Source: Schizochytrium sp. CCTCC M209059 (Eukaryota; Sar; Bigyra; Thraustochytrida; Thraustochytriidae). Taken from it: a DNA stretch of 64,000 nucleotides. Location of the stretch: positions 251,707 to 315,706 of the forward strand of contig KN805382.1 in assembly GCA_000818945.1 (NCBI GenBank), in the 5' to 3' direction. The notes below the pieces were generated by a model. It saw only the letters and a list, made by a program, of their open reading frames with translations. It was not told the DNA's origin and made no database searches. Position 1 is the stretch's first letter, and every line of letters starts with the position of its first letter. The position numbers and the translations under genes were made by a program. This document shows, one piece after another, positions 19,514 through 29,141 of the stretch.

Positions 19514-21406
19514 CTACTGCTGGCGAATGACATCCTGTTTGTATTGCACAAAGTCCTCGCCATTGCTCAGCACGAGCGCAACGACCTGGGGGTCGATGCG
19601 CGCTGCCGAGTCGTTGAGGCAAGCGCGTAGCCTTGGAAGTGCCGTCTTCAGCACAGAGAGACCCGAGAGTCGCATAAAGAGCTCATGGAGCTCATCAGCC
19701 GCAAAAATATCAATCGCAGAGTCCATCGCCTGCGTCACGACCAAGAGGGAAACGTCCGTGACCGCGCCGAGCACGGCCGTGCCTATCCTGATCATTGCGT
19801 CAGAATCCCAGGCAGTAAAATCCATACCAAGAACGCCCAGAACCCCGACGGCATTGGCACGAGCATTCGGAGGTAGCTCCTGTTGCAAGGCAGCGACGAG
19901 TACCCCGAGCTGTTCATTAGAGAGTTTCCAGGAAAGTGGGGTGTCCTTTGGACCCATTTCCTCTCGAGACGCAGCGACGCGGCGAGCCAAGGACCAGAGA
20001 AAAGCAGTCATCATATCGGCAAAGTCCTCAAGTGAGCTCATCGCGTCCTCACCACCCTGGTCGGCAGCGGTCAGCATTGCGGAAAGAACCTGAATGCCAG
20101 CCGTTCCCATTCCTTGAGGATCAAGAGCTGCGACCCTGGCGAGGCTCGCGTTCTGTACGAGGTTGTCCAACAGCCCGCACGCGCGAGGAGCTAACTCCTG
20201 GGCAATGGAGGAGTCGAGAGCCTCCTCGCTAGAGCGAATAATGTGCGCGCAGCGCTGCGCAATTTGGTTCTGGCCCACCATATCAGCGCACGCTCGGCGC
20301 AGCGCACGTTCATGCGCGCTTGGACCATCGTTTCCATCGGTGGCGTCGACGGATACTGCGCAGGCGCTCGTGACGACTTCGAGCGCAAGAGAGGCAGTCT
20401 CGGTGTCAACATCGTCAGCATTAAGAATCTCGTTGACAATGCTGAGCATGCGAGCAAAAACCTCCTGAGGGGCCAGCTTTTGCGCCGTCTCCGGTGTGGC
20501 TCCCGCCATGGACATGAGGGCTGAGACTGCATGCAGAACAGCTCGGGCGTGAGCAAGCCTCAATGCTACGTTGTCCGCTTGCGGGAGAGGCGCGCGCGCG
20601 CAAAATGTGGTGAGTGTCTTGCAGGCAGCCTCGTTCTGCACTGCTGCACGCGCCAGGACCGGATTGCTTTCGAGAGCTACGTTGAGGAGCCGGGCAACGA
20701 CCTCGACGGTCTCGCTTGCCAGCTCGAGGTTCTCTGCGTGCTGGGTCTCGAGGATTCCTGCCACCGCGAGGAAGGCGGACCCGTCGAGGTCCTCAAGCGC
20801 TCGAAGCGCAGCAGGCGACGATGCGCAGAGCTCGGCCAAGAGATCGAGCGCGCGGACGCGCGTCTGCATGGCCTGCGTGGCAAGCTCTTTCGATTCCGTG
20901 GGGATGCCGCGTTTGGCAAGTTCGAGAGCGGCGGTGTGGATGCCGACATGAATGAGTCGCGAGGCGACCTCGGCGCCGCCAGCGCTGCACATGTTGCACA
21001 TGATGCCGCTCGCTAAGTGGCGTACAGAGGCATCGCCGTCAGAAAGTCGCGCTACGAAGACCGGGAGCGCGCCGGCCGTGAACAGCACCTCAAAGACCTC
21101 GGACTGCTCCTGCGCCTTTTCGGGGCCGGCCTCAAAGGTGGACGCCAGCGCCAGGAGGCCTTGGATGCGGTCCTGCGTCTCTCCGGACTGCAAAGCCTTG
21201 GTGAGCGCGAGCGCGTCCTTGCGCGTCCTGTCCTTGCGCGCCGCGTGCCGCGCCTCCGCGCCGCTCTGCTGCTGCTGCTGCTGCTGCTGCTGCGGCTGCT
21301 GCTTGTCCTCCTCCTTGGGCGCGCCCTGGCCCACGGGTCCTGCCGCAGCTGCGCGTTGCCGCGCCCGCCGCTGGCCCTTGGTCCGCCGCGACCGCGCCTT
21401 GGCCAT
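19514..21406 (-). CDS. HEATR3: HEATR3/Syo1-like armadillo-repeat protein
   Basis: Predicted 630 aa from the ATG at 21406. The N-terminus is basic (MAKARSRRTKGQRRARQR), like the nuclear-import signal region of Syo1, followed by a Gln-rich linker. The rest is alpha-helical ARM/HEAT repeats, for example LPVFVARLSDGDASVRHLASG followed by IMCNMCSAGG, which matches the start of the HEATR3 solenoid. Syo1/HEATR3 is an import adaptor that carries ribosomal proteins uL18 (RPL5) and uL5 (RPL11) together to the nucleus for 5S RNP assembly. The identification rests on the basic leader plus this first repeat; the later repeats are poorly conserved in the family. The length is close to that of fungal and animal members. 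Confidence 0.75.
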   Translation of the reverse strand: MAKARSRRTKGQRRARQRAAAAGPVGQGAPKEEDKQQPQQQQQQQQQSGAEARHAARKDRTRKDALALTKALQSGETQDRIQGLLALASTFEAGPEKAQEQSEVFEVLFTAGALPVFVARLSDGDASVRHLASGIMCNMCSAGGAEVASRLIHVGIHTAALELAKRGIPTESKELATQAMQTRVRALDLLAELCASSPAALRALEDLDGSAFLAVAGILETQHAENLELASETVEVVARLLNVALESNPVLARAAVQNEAACKTLTTFCARAPLPQADNVALRLAHARAVLHAVSALMSMAGATPETAQKLAPQEVFARMLSIVNEILNADDVDTETASLALEVVTSACAVSVDATDGNDGPSAHERALRRACADMVGQNQIAQRCAHIIRSSEEALDSSIAQELAPRACGLLDNLVQNASLARVAALDPQGMGTAGIQVLSAMLTAADQGGEDAMSSLEDFADMMTAFLWSLARRVAASREEMGPKDTPLSWKLSNEQLGVLVAALQQELPPNARANAVGVLGVLGMDFTAWDSDAMIRIGTAVLGAVTDVSLLVVTQAMDSAIDIFAADELHELFMRLSGLSVLKTALPRLRACLNDSAARIDPQVVALVLSNGEDFVQYKQDVIRQQ

Positions 21407-21487
21407 CTCGCCTCCGCGCCGCCCGCCGCTGCCTCCGCTCCCGCGCGCTCGCGAACTGCCGGGTCCGGCGCAGGGTCTGACGCTGCG

Positions 21488-21501
21488 TCTGTCTGTCTCC
21501 C

Positions 21502-21534
<33 letters not shown>

Positions 21535-21537
21535 CCC
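21488..21537. repeat. GTCT tetranucleotide repeat
   Basis: About twelve GTCT units with CTCCCT interruptions at both ends, 80 bp upstream of the HEATR3-like start codon. Confidence 0.9.
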
Positions 21538-21627
21538 TGTCCTTCCTCGACCCGTCTGGTCTCGTCAGCCAGTGGTCGCGGCGGGTCCGAGCGCGCAGGC
21601 CAGGCAGAGAGAGGCAGCCTTGCTCCG

Positions 21628-21680
21628 CCTTGCTCAGCCTTGCTCAGCCTTGCTCAGCCTTGCTCAGCCTTGCTCAGCCA
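21628..21680. repeat. 10-bp direct repeats
   Basis: Five head-to-tail copies of CAGCCTTGCT or its permutation; non-coding. Confidence 0.85.
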
Positions 21681-21998
21681 GGCGGGGCAGAGGCGCTCTG
21701 CGCTGCGCTGCGGCAGAGTCGCAGCCGAGGCGGCGGCGAGGCGCGGCGCTTCGCGGCCGGGCGCGGCGGCGCGATGCAGGCGCTGGTTCTGCGCGTGTAC
21801 GTGGGCCGGAGAGGCGAGGGAGGAGAGGAGGGGGCGGCGGGGAAGCAAGGCTTGGCGATGCTGCGGAAGCGGCAGCGGAACCCCGACTGACGGCGGGAGA
21901 GACGCGCGGCGGGTGGTGAACGCCAGGGCGCGACGAATTCACGAATGCACAGAGAGCTCGGCCCGCAGCAAGGAGACAAGAATCGCGGAAGAGAAACG

Positions 21999-22392
21999 AT
22001 GATGGTGGAGTCGAACCTCGTGAGCACCATCATTATCTCCGCGCTGCTCATGTTTTACGGACGCAAAGGCGCTGAAAAGTTTCCGTGCCACGTCGAGGAT
22101 GTAGACTTCAAGACAAGTAAGGTGACTGTACGCGTCGAAGCATCAAGGTAGGTCAGGTGTTCGCCGTCATGCGCGCGCTTTCTTGAAACGTATTGGGTCG
22201 ATTGCTGACCTTGGCACGGTGTGAACTTGTGTAATGCTCGTCGCACACAGAATGGCGGAACTCGAGACTGCGCTAGCGTTCTACGTTGTCCATCAGGGCG
22301 TAGCTTGTCGTGTGCGCCGATGGACGGCGCGGGACGACGCATATTTTGCCCAGGTTGCTTCTAATCGTGAAATACTCTCGATGGAGTTTTGA
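21999..22392 (+). CDS. small two-exon membrane protein, unrecognised
   Basis: Exons 21999-22147 and 22251-22392 give 96 aa. The donor CAAG|GTAGGT and acceptor CACACAG join in frame (AG+A, Arg), and the second exon stays open to a TGA at 22390-22392. Residues 6-19 (NLVSTIIISALLMF) form one short membrane helix, followed by GRKGAEKFPCHVEDVDFKT and a soluble tail with two more cysteines' worth of conserved-looking charged helices. A start two codons earlier or later is possible since ATGATG occurs. I do not recognise the family. Support is the clean splice and the hydrophobic helix; an organelle-membrane subunit is one possibility. Confidence 0.5.
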
Positions 22393-22992
22393 GGCAGCTT
22401 GAAGCATCATTTCCATGTATGACCGTCGATGAGATACGTTCAATGCAATAGTCTTTTATCATCACTACAGAGCGATCCAAGTGGAAAGACCAAAGCTAGA
22501 ACGCGTTGTCACCGATGCTGCAAGACAAGACTTCAGGAATGTTTCCTTTATCATCAGACTCAGCTCGATTGTAATTGTAATCTTATCAATAATCGTCAGA
22601 ATGGCCTTGCCACGAAAAGAGTAACAATACCTATCGTGACATGAAGCTTATACTTTGTTAGAGATGTCAGCTCTGAGCGTTCAGCACAAACAATGTCTCC
22701 GACGAGGAAAGATCCACATGCTGGGCTCGCTTGAATTCGACTATATAATCCATACTGTCTGATTTGACTCTGAGCTCTCTTGGACATTGTTGCGTTTTCT
22801 TCGGTGATGGATGGCACGACCTGAGCTGAGCCAACCAGTATTGTGAAAGTTTCATGGAAAAACCACATCACAAGGCCTAACGAAGATGTGGCGAAAAGAG
22901 ATGGTTTTGTTTTTTTGGTTTTGTTTTTGGCAATCTCAATCAAATTTACAATAAGTTGCCGTCATCGTGAGCTCACGCGGTCCTCTGCGGCG
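22393..22992. other. intergenic region upstream of TTI1
   Basis: 600 bp, more AT-rich than its surroundings, with no gene. A T-rich tract (about 22908-22935) lies shortly before the TTI1 start. Confidence 0.45.
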
Positions 22993-25900
22993 ATGGGCCC
23001 GGGCGCCCGCGCCGCAGCCGTTGGCCGCGCGCCGCCACTTGAGCAGCGCGCGGCCTTTGAAGCGCTCAAGCCGGCATGCATGGCGCTCATGCGCGCAGTT
23101 TGCGAGAAAGCGGCGCTCACCCTGCCGGCAGAACGTGGCCGCGACCTAGAACTCGACGCCCAGGTAGCGCATCACTGTCAGCACCTTTCCATGATCGTAC
23201 AGGAACAGCCGTCGGTGAGTCTAGAGCAGTGCGTGGAGTACGTCTTGCTGCCGCTGTTCAAGGCACTTCCATCGCTTTTGGCTGGCAAACGAGATCAAGG
23301 TCAGGCCTCGACCACAGGTACCACACAATTTGAGCTCGAGTGGGGTGAACTTGCGTGGATCGCGCTCTTTAACTGCGTTCAAAGCATTCTATCGCAATGC
23401 TCACCGGCATTTCTTGCGGAGAGACCCGACATTGTCTTGCAGACATTGGACGCGAGTTTGGCCGGGCTCGACCTTGCAAAAAGCGAAGAGGTCCTCTACG
23501 CCGCCGTGTGCGCCCTACGGGCAGCCTTTGGTCCTACCTCCACTAAGACGCGTCATGATACAGGTCATGGCGGCGCAACTTGGCAGGCTCTGGCCGCTCC
23601 CCAGGGCCAGAATGCTGTCTTGCATGGACTCTTCGCACATACTATCCTCCGTCTGCTCGAGACGGCCAAGGTCCAGCGTGCGCGTCGGCTACGCATTGCC
23701 TGCCTCGAAACGGCTCAAGTCCTCTTGGACGGTGTAGGAGCAGCACGCCCCGAGGCCGTCGAGGAAGTCCTCCCCGGAGTTTCCGGAGTTCTTGGCGGCA
23801 TCATCATGGAGGATTTCAAATCTGGTTCCACGGTTCGAGCCGCCGCCATCGAGGCTTGGACTCCGGCCATATGCTGCGTTCTCTCGGATATGCGCACGAT
23901 TTCTGTGCCAGCTGAGACCGACGCGAGCCTTGACACTCATTATGAAAATTCCAATTCTCCGAATGAAGTGACGACGTCTTCGGCTGAGAAATCTGGCGAC
24001 AAAAGTAAGAGCGCTCGAAAATGGGCAGAGTTTGTGAGCGAGCAGCGACCAAGACGGAGGTCGCATCTTGCGGAGACATGTGCGCGTCTGGATGTCATGC
24101 TCCGTGCCATTTTAGGCCACGAGCATGTGAGCGGGCCGGGTAGTCGCGTCGCGCAAATGAGTCTTGTGAGACTCGCATCTTGTCTCATTCAGGAGTGCAC
24201 GCAAACAATGGTGGACAACTCGCCAGCTGGGCCAACGCGCACGCTCCTCTCAACCCTAGTAGAGATCCTCGTGACCATGGAGGTCAGCGAGGACCCAGAT
24301 ACCAGCGCGCTAGCACAAACTGTGCGCCAAGAATGTTCACTGAAATTAGGAACTACGACTTGTGCCTCTGAGGTGGACGAAGGCGTGTGGGGTACTCATG
24401 TTGCCCCCGCCTTGGACGAGTGCCTTCGTGATGCGCTTCGAGAATTGCCCTCTGTCGCCCGTTCCAAGGGCGAGGCTGCCTTTCGTCACAGCCTCGCGAC
24501 GTGTGAGGCGCTGATTCGTTCGGTGGGGCCGACACGGCTTCAGGTGATCCTTGATGCCTGGTCTCCGCTGCAACCAATATTGACAACCATTGAGCTTCAC
24601 AAGGACCACGACGAGCGAGCTTTGGTGTCTTGGGATTACAACACTCTCGACGTTGCATATCCGGCGCGCCGATTTGTGCACTTTCAGGAGGGCGCAACAC
24701 GTGACGCGCTCGATCGCATGCTCACAGCTCTCTTTTCCAGCACGGCAGGAGCGCGTCGAGAGCTCTATAGTGAACTCTTGGTGTGCGTGCAAGGCACGGG
24801 TGCCAGTGATCGCCATGAGGCGTGGTTGCTTCTTGCATTTCTAATGAGGGCTGCTGGATCCGATCTTGAGCCAGAACTTTGTCGAGACTGCGTTCATGTT
24901 TGTGTGGAAAACTTACGCGCTGACGACTTCGTCAACGCAGCATCGAATGGGGCCTCGCGCCGCTTGCTCGTGTCCCTCCAGCTTGAAGTTTTGGGCCAAT
25001 GCTTTTTGCAACAGCAAGAGGACCAATATGACGTAGCGCGTAGACTTCTTGTCGAGGCTCTCTTTCCTATTCTGGTTCATGCTTCGAATGAGCGCGCCAT
25101 CGTTGCTGATTCGGCAACTGCTGCACTTGGCTGCCTCGCTGTTGGATGCGGCTACGCGAATCGAGTTGACCTCATTCACGAAAACATCGACTACCTTCTC
25201 GATGCAACGTCGATGTGGCTCGAGGACCTCGAATCGTTTCCGCAAACGGCCAACATTTTGTTAACATTGCTGCGCATTCTGCGACAGGCCCCACTACCAC
25301 AGCGTCTCAAACCGTTCCTTCGCGACATGATCGATGGGGTCCTTCACGCGCTGGAGATGCGCAGGGGCGACTTTGGGTCAAAAGAAGCCAAGCTCACAAG
25401 CAACCTTTTGGGGGTGTTACTAACAGCCTTGCGAATCCTCCCCAGCGGCGAAACGCACGAGGAATCGGAAAGCCTTGCACCACGAGAGGAGGATCCTCTC
25501 GGTGCGCTCGTGGACGAATTCGAGAGCGCCACACGGACCTTTGCCGAGGTTAATCTGGACGCGATTGACGAGACATTGGATCCTTCCGCACCCAATGAGG
25601 ATAATCCAGCGGGAGAGGGCGAGGACATCGCTCCGAAGCAAGAAGCAAGCTTTGAAGAAAACCTGGCCAAGACGATTCTTTTGCACTGTAGACATTTCAC
25701 GCGGAATGCAGATCTTGCAAGCCGGAGACTTGCTCTCGAGGGCGTGGCACAAGCACTGGGCGTCCTCTCGGGAAATCGCGACGAGCTGCTTCCCATGATT
25801 CACGAAGCGTGGCGTGGCATTGAAGCAAGTTTGTCATTAGAGCAGTCGGCCGCAGTTCTGGCGGCCTGTTTCAATGTTGTTACTGAATGCATTCGCCTTG

Positions 25901-26364
25901 CTCCCGACTTTATGAAAAGGCGTTATGTTCATAACGGCCCGTGGCGTGTCACGTGCACCTCGCTCAGGGCGGCAGCGCAGACGCGGGAGCGTCGAGGGCA
26001 GCACGAAATCGAGCTCATCCTTGGCGAGCTCGCGTGCGCTGAAAGTGCACTGACTCAGCTTCCTCGTAATTCGGCCTTGGCCAAGGAGAGCTTTCTTCTC
26101 GGTAAGCTTGCCATTGACCTTTTACCAGATGCGTCTTTTCGCAGTGGAGCACTGCGCGTTCTTCGCGCTGTGGCAACGGTTTTCCCGGATGTTCTTTGGC
26201 TGGAGGTCGCCACGTTCGCAGTCCGAAACCGCGACTTTTCGTGTGACAAGCTTGACGTCGATGCCAGCGAGCTGCCACGCGAGAGTGAAATGGCGCAAGG
26301 CCTGCGCGCGCTAAACAACGAGGAACTGGAAGAGATTCTTCAACTTATGAGCAGTCACGCATGA
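22993..26364 (+). CDS. TTI1: TTI1-like HEAT-repeat protein (TTT complex)
   Basis: Predicted 1123 aa from the ATG at 22993; the frame extends 150 bp upstream only through a GTG. The whole protein is a HEAT solenoid. The N-terminal FEALKPACMALMRAV and a little later CVEYVLLPLFKALPSLL resemble the opening of TTI1, where FxxLKPxCxxLM and a FVLFPL-type helix are characteristic. An acidic insert lies near residues 860-890. TTI1 acts with TELO2 and TTI2 and HSP90 in the cytoplasm to fold PIKK kinases such as TOR, ATM and ATR. It would serve the same DNA-damage network as BRCA2. The internal repeats are divergent, so the call rests mainly on the N-terminus, overall length and all-helical composition. 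Confidence 0.72.
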   Translation: MGPGARAAAVGRAPPLEQRAAFEALKPACMALMRAVCEKAALTLPAERGRDLELDAQVAHHCQHLSMIVQEQPSVSLEQCVEYVLLPLFKALPSLLAGKRDQGQASTTGTTQFELEWGELAWIALFNCVQSILSQCSPAFLAERPDIVLQTLDASLAGLDLAKSEEVLYAAVCALRAAFGPTSTKTRHDTGHGGATWQALAAPQGQNAVLHGLFAHTILRLLETAKVQRARRLRIACLETAQVLLDGVGAARPEAVEEVLPGVSGVLGGIIMEDFKSGSTVRAAAIEAWTPAICCVLSDMRTISVPAETDASLDTHYENSNSPNEVTTSSAEKSGDKSKSARKWAEFVSEQRPRRRSHLAETCARLDVMLRAILGHEHVSGPGSRVAQMSLVRLASCLIQECTQTMVDNSPAGPTRTLLSTLVEILVTMEVSEDPDTSALAQTVRQECSLKLGTTTCASEVDEGVWGTHVAPALDECLRDALRELPSVARSKGEAAFRHSLATCEALIRSVGPTRLQVILDAWSPLQPILTTIELHKDHDERALVSWDYNTLDVAYPARRFVHFQEGATRDALDRMLTALFSSTAGARRELYSELLVCVQGTGASDRHEAWLLLAFLMRAAGSDLEPELCRDCVHVCVENLRADDFVNAASNGASRRLLVSLQLEVLGQCFLQQQEDQYDVARRLLVEALFPILVHASNERAIVADSATAALGCLAVGCGYANRVDLIHENIDYLLDATSMWLEDLESFPQTANILLTLLRILRQAPLPQRLKPFLRDMIDGVLHALEMRRGDFGSKEAKLTSNLLGVLLTALRILPSGETHEESESLAPREEDPLGALVDEFESATRTFAEVNLDAIDETLDPSAPNEDNPAGEGEDIAPKQEASFEENLAKTILLHCRHFTRNADLASRRLALEGVAQALGVLSGNRDELLPMIHEAWRGIEASLSLEQSAAVLAACFNVVTECIRLAPDFMKRRYVHNGPWRVTCTSLRAAAQTRERRGQHEIELILGELACAESALTQLPRNSALAKESFLLGKLAIDLLPDASFRSGALRVLRAVATVFPDVLWLEVATFAVRNRDFSCDKLDVDASELPRESEMAQGLRALNNEELEEILQLMSSHA

Positions 26365-26568
26365 TCGCCATCTTCAAAGTGCCGCTCGCCCGGTCTGCTT
26401 CCAATTTCGAGCCACATTTCCGATCTACGAGAGGAGAGAGGAGAGAGCAGTCTGTTCGAGCGCCGCTCCTTTTGCCTGATTCGGGAACAAGCCAATTTCC
26501 AATACAAGAGGAGGAAAACGTGCCCGCGCAACGCTGATGAATGAGCAACCGAGAGAATTCTTTATATA

Positions 26569-28747
26569 TCATGAGCTGTTACGAATGATGTCGGGACGCT
26601 CGCCTGGCTTCAGGACAAGCCGATTTTTGATGAACGGCGGCCGCTCGTCGGCATGATGCGTGACGAAAACCATTGCACAATGGTCCTTGACAATTTCCAG
26701 GACATTGAGCATGTGCTGCCGGGTCGCAGCGTCGAGGCCGTGGAAAGGTTCGTCAAGAAGAAGAAGGTCATGCGGTCCGCTCGCGAGCGCTCGGCAAATA
26801 AGAACAAGGCGCTGCTGTCCCTGCGACAAGGACGTGAAGCGGCGGTCCAGCAGCCGTTCGAGACCCAGAGCTCGAGCCCAGCGTTTTGCGTTCTCTTCTT
26901 GTTCTTTGCTGTTGCTTGCGACAAGTCAGTCGTCTTTGTTTATAAGCGAATCTTGAAGGAAATCTCGAAAAATCAAAACAACAAAACATGATGCTTGCTG
27001 GCTGCACCGCAAGTCATAACTTACGTGCACGACGGACATGGCCCGCCAATGATGCCGAAATAGCCTGTGCAAATAGCGCGCAGTGCGGACTGGTGCGAGC
27101 GTTGGAACTGGGTTTGCATCTTAGCAGAAACAATGCCCACTCTTGCTCGCAGTCGCTCAAGCGACACCTCGCTTCGCGGTTCGCCAAAAAGGAGTACATG
27201 GTTGCTAAAAACCTGGGCGACCTCTCCGGTGATGAGACCAAGCATCATGGATTTCTGAGATCGAGAGATTTTGACGTTGTCAGCCCGATTATCATTCGTC
27301 AGTCAGTTGCGTGGTCGAGTCAGCGATGCTATCGCTTTCGTGAACCCAAACTCTGTGCGAGATCGAGTCTACGCAAGATCAATTTTGTGGCAAGGCAAGG
27401 AAGGATGAATGAAGATTGCAACGTACCCCTGACCCGTTGGGGCCCTCCACACTCCAGTGTTCGCCCGAACGAATGGTCCAGGAAAGGTCTTTGAGAATGA
27501 CTGCGTCTCCAAACTGGACCTTGACGTTCTTCATTTCGATGACTGGGACTTTTACGTCTTGATTCGACCTGGTGGGCGGTGCAGACTCTTTAAGGAGGGA
27601 TGCGATTTCGTCACGAAGTTGAGGCTCGATAGCGCCTGCATCTGCCCATTTTGTTCGCGCTGCGTGGTCCAAGTGTGACATAACATCCTGATTCTCAAGG
27701 ATATCTTCTTTGCGTCCCAACCTACGGATCTGATTATCTTCGCCAATCTCGAGTACGTGAGTGATCCCCGGGACCTCACTAATTTCGTTGATGCGATGGG
27801 AGATGAGAACGGTCTGCGTGGGCCCCGGTTGCGCCAAAAGACTTGCAAGCGAGGAGCGAGACTCGACATCGAGGCCGTCGAAGGGCTCATCGAAAATGCA
27901 GATTCGAGGCCGTTTGAGTAGCTCTTGCGCGATGCAAATCTTGCGGAGCTGGCCAGTTGAAAGTTTGAGCACGTGTCGTCCGAGAAGGTCGGCAATGCCG
28001 AGGTTCGCAAGGCCATTCGCTTCATCGAATGCTTCAGGGCTGACAAGGCGGTCAACATTGAGGTCGTCGTGCATGAGTCGATCCCAGGTACCCAGTTCCT
28101 GGACACGTCGCGCTTGTTCGGCAAGCTTGGCATCGCTCGCGCGCAGCGAGACATAGGCAATATCGCGAGCCTGGCAATCTTTGCGGTGGAAGACTTGGCC
28201 TCCAAGGATTTGAGCTCCATTACGCAGCGCAAGCGCCAGAGTGCCTGTAAGGTAAGTCGGGTGACAATGGACATCCCATGCCATGTTATGTGTCACGTCA
28301 CGTCATGTCATGTCATGTTATGTGTCATGCAATGTCACGTCATGTCGTGTCATGTCATGTTATGTTTCACGCAATGTCATGCCATGTCATGCCATGTCAT
28401 GTCATGGCATCGCAAGCACGCAGAGCATGGAATGTATGTGAGCATTTGTCATTCTCAGTCACAGTCAGTCACCCAATCGTTTGTTGCATATTTTAAAAGC
28501 CAGTAAGCAATGATGAAGACCACATACTTTTACCACATCCGTTTGGGCCGACGACGAGCCAGTGCTCGTTCTCGTGAATCGCCCAAGACGTGCCTGGGAG
28601 CAGAAGGCCAGCGTGCGAGCGCTGTACCTGGGCGTGCTCGCTGGCGGACTTGGCCCTTCCTGTCAAATACAGCGAGGTTCCCGGCGTACGAAAGGGCCGC
28701 AGTGCGACGTTGACCAGCTCCACGAGCGGCCTTGCGCTTGAGGCCAT
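26569..28747 (-). CDS. soluble tandem ABC ATPase, ModF/PhrA-like
   Basis: Four exons (28528-28747, 27427-28244, 27025-27254, 26569-26908) joined in frame give 535 aa from the ATG at 28747. There are two ABC nucleotide-binding domains and no membrane segment. Domain 1: Walker A GPNGCGKST, signature LSTGQ, Walker B ICIFDEPFDGLD, H-loop LISHR. Domain 2: Walker A GPNGSGKSM, signature LSQGQQ, Walker B LLLLDEPFHGLD, H-loop VTHH. The arrangement, length and residues such as LLFGE and GYFGIIG match bacterial ModF/PhrA (about 490 aa), implicated there in molybdate metabolism, not in transport by itself. Introns 1 and 2 cut both Walker A motifs. Intron 3 has two in-frame acceptors 6 bp apart. Exact function in eukaryotes is unknown. 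Confidence 0.85.
28281..28408. repeat. ATGTC pentanucleotide repeat within an intron
   Basis: Imperfect array of about 25 units (ATGTC with ATGTT, ACGTC and ATGCC variants). It fills about half of the first intron (28245-28527) of the tandem ABC ATPase gene. Confidence 0.9.
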
Positions 28748-29141
28748 CCTCTTTGCCGCTACACCAGTTTCTTCTTTTGCGTGAATCTTTGCACAGAGAC
28801 AGAAGAGCTCTTGCTTCGTAGTTCGGTGGCCGCCGGAGTGCAGCCCGACGTCAGACAACCCAGCGCCGGTACTGTATAGTGGTACCGCAAAGTTAAACCA
28901 TACTATATTTTCAATTGGCCTGGCCCGACCTGGACCTCAGGCTCGTCGGCTCGTTGTCATCAAGCGCGGCTCTGCGCTGTGCTGCGACCTGGCATCTAAA
29001 ACAGGGAAAGAGGGTGGTGGGAGCAGGCGGGCGCGCAGGCAGCTGCGCAAAGACGACAAGACAAACCCCTTCCCAAGCCTCGTTGCCGATAAGTAACAGT
29101 CTGCTTCAGTTGTTGCGAAGAATTGAAGGGACAGACGCACC
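28748..29141. promoter_or_regulatory. divergent promoter region
   Basis: 394 bp between the start codons of the ABC ATPase (minus) and FNT channel (plus). No clear motif other than a short AT-rich stretch near 28895-28915. Confidence 0.35.

Larger units (their letters stand above)
21407..21998. other. divergent intergenic region with repeats
   Basis: The region between HEATR3 and the small two-exon gene. It holds a GTCT run (about 21488-21537) and five direct copies of a 10-bp unit containing CAGCCTTGCT (about 21628-21680). Several long frames cross it on both strands but translate only the repeats. Confidence 0.5.

Noticed and set aside
21017..21919. 300-codon plus-strand frame
   Set aside because: Antisense to the start of the HEATR3-like gene, then translates the GTCT and 10-bp repeats.
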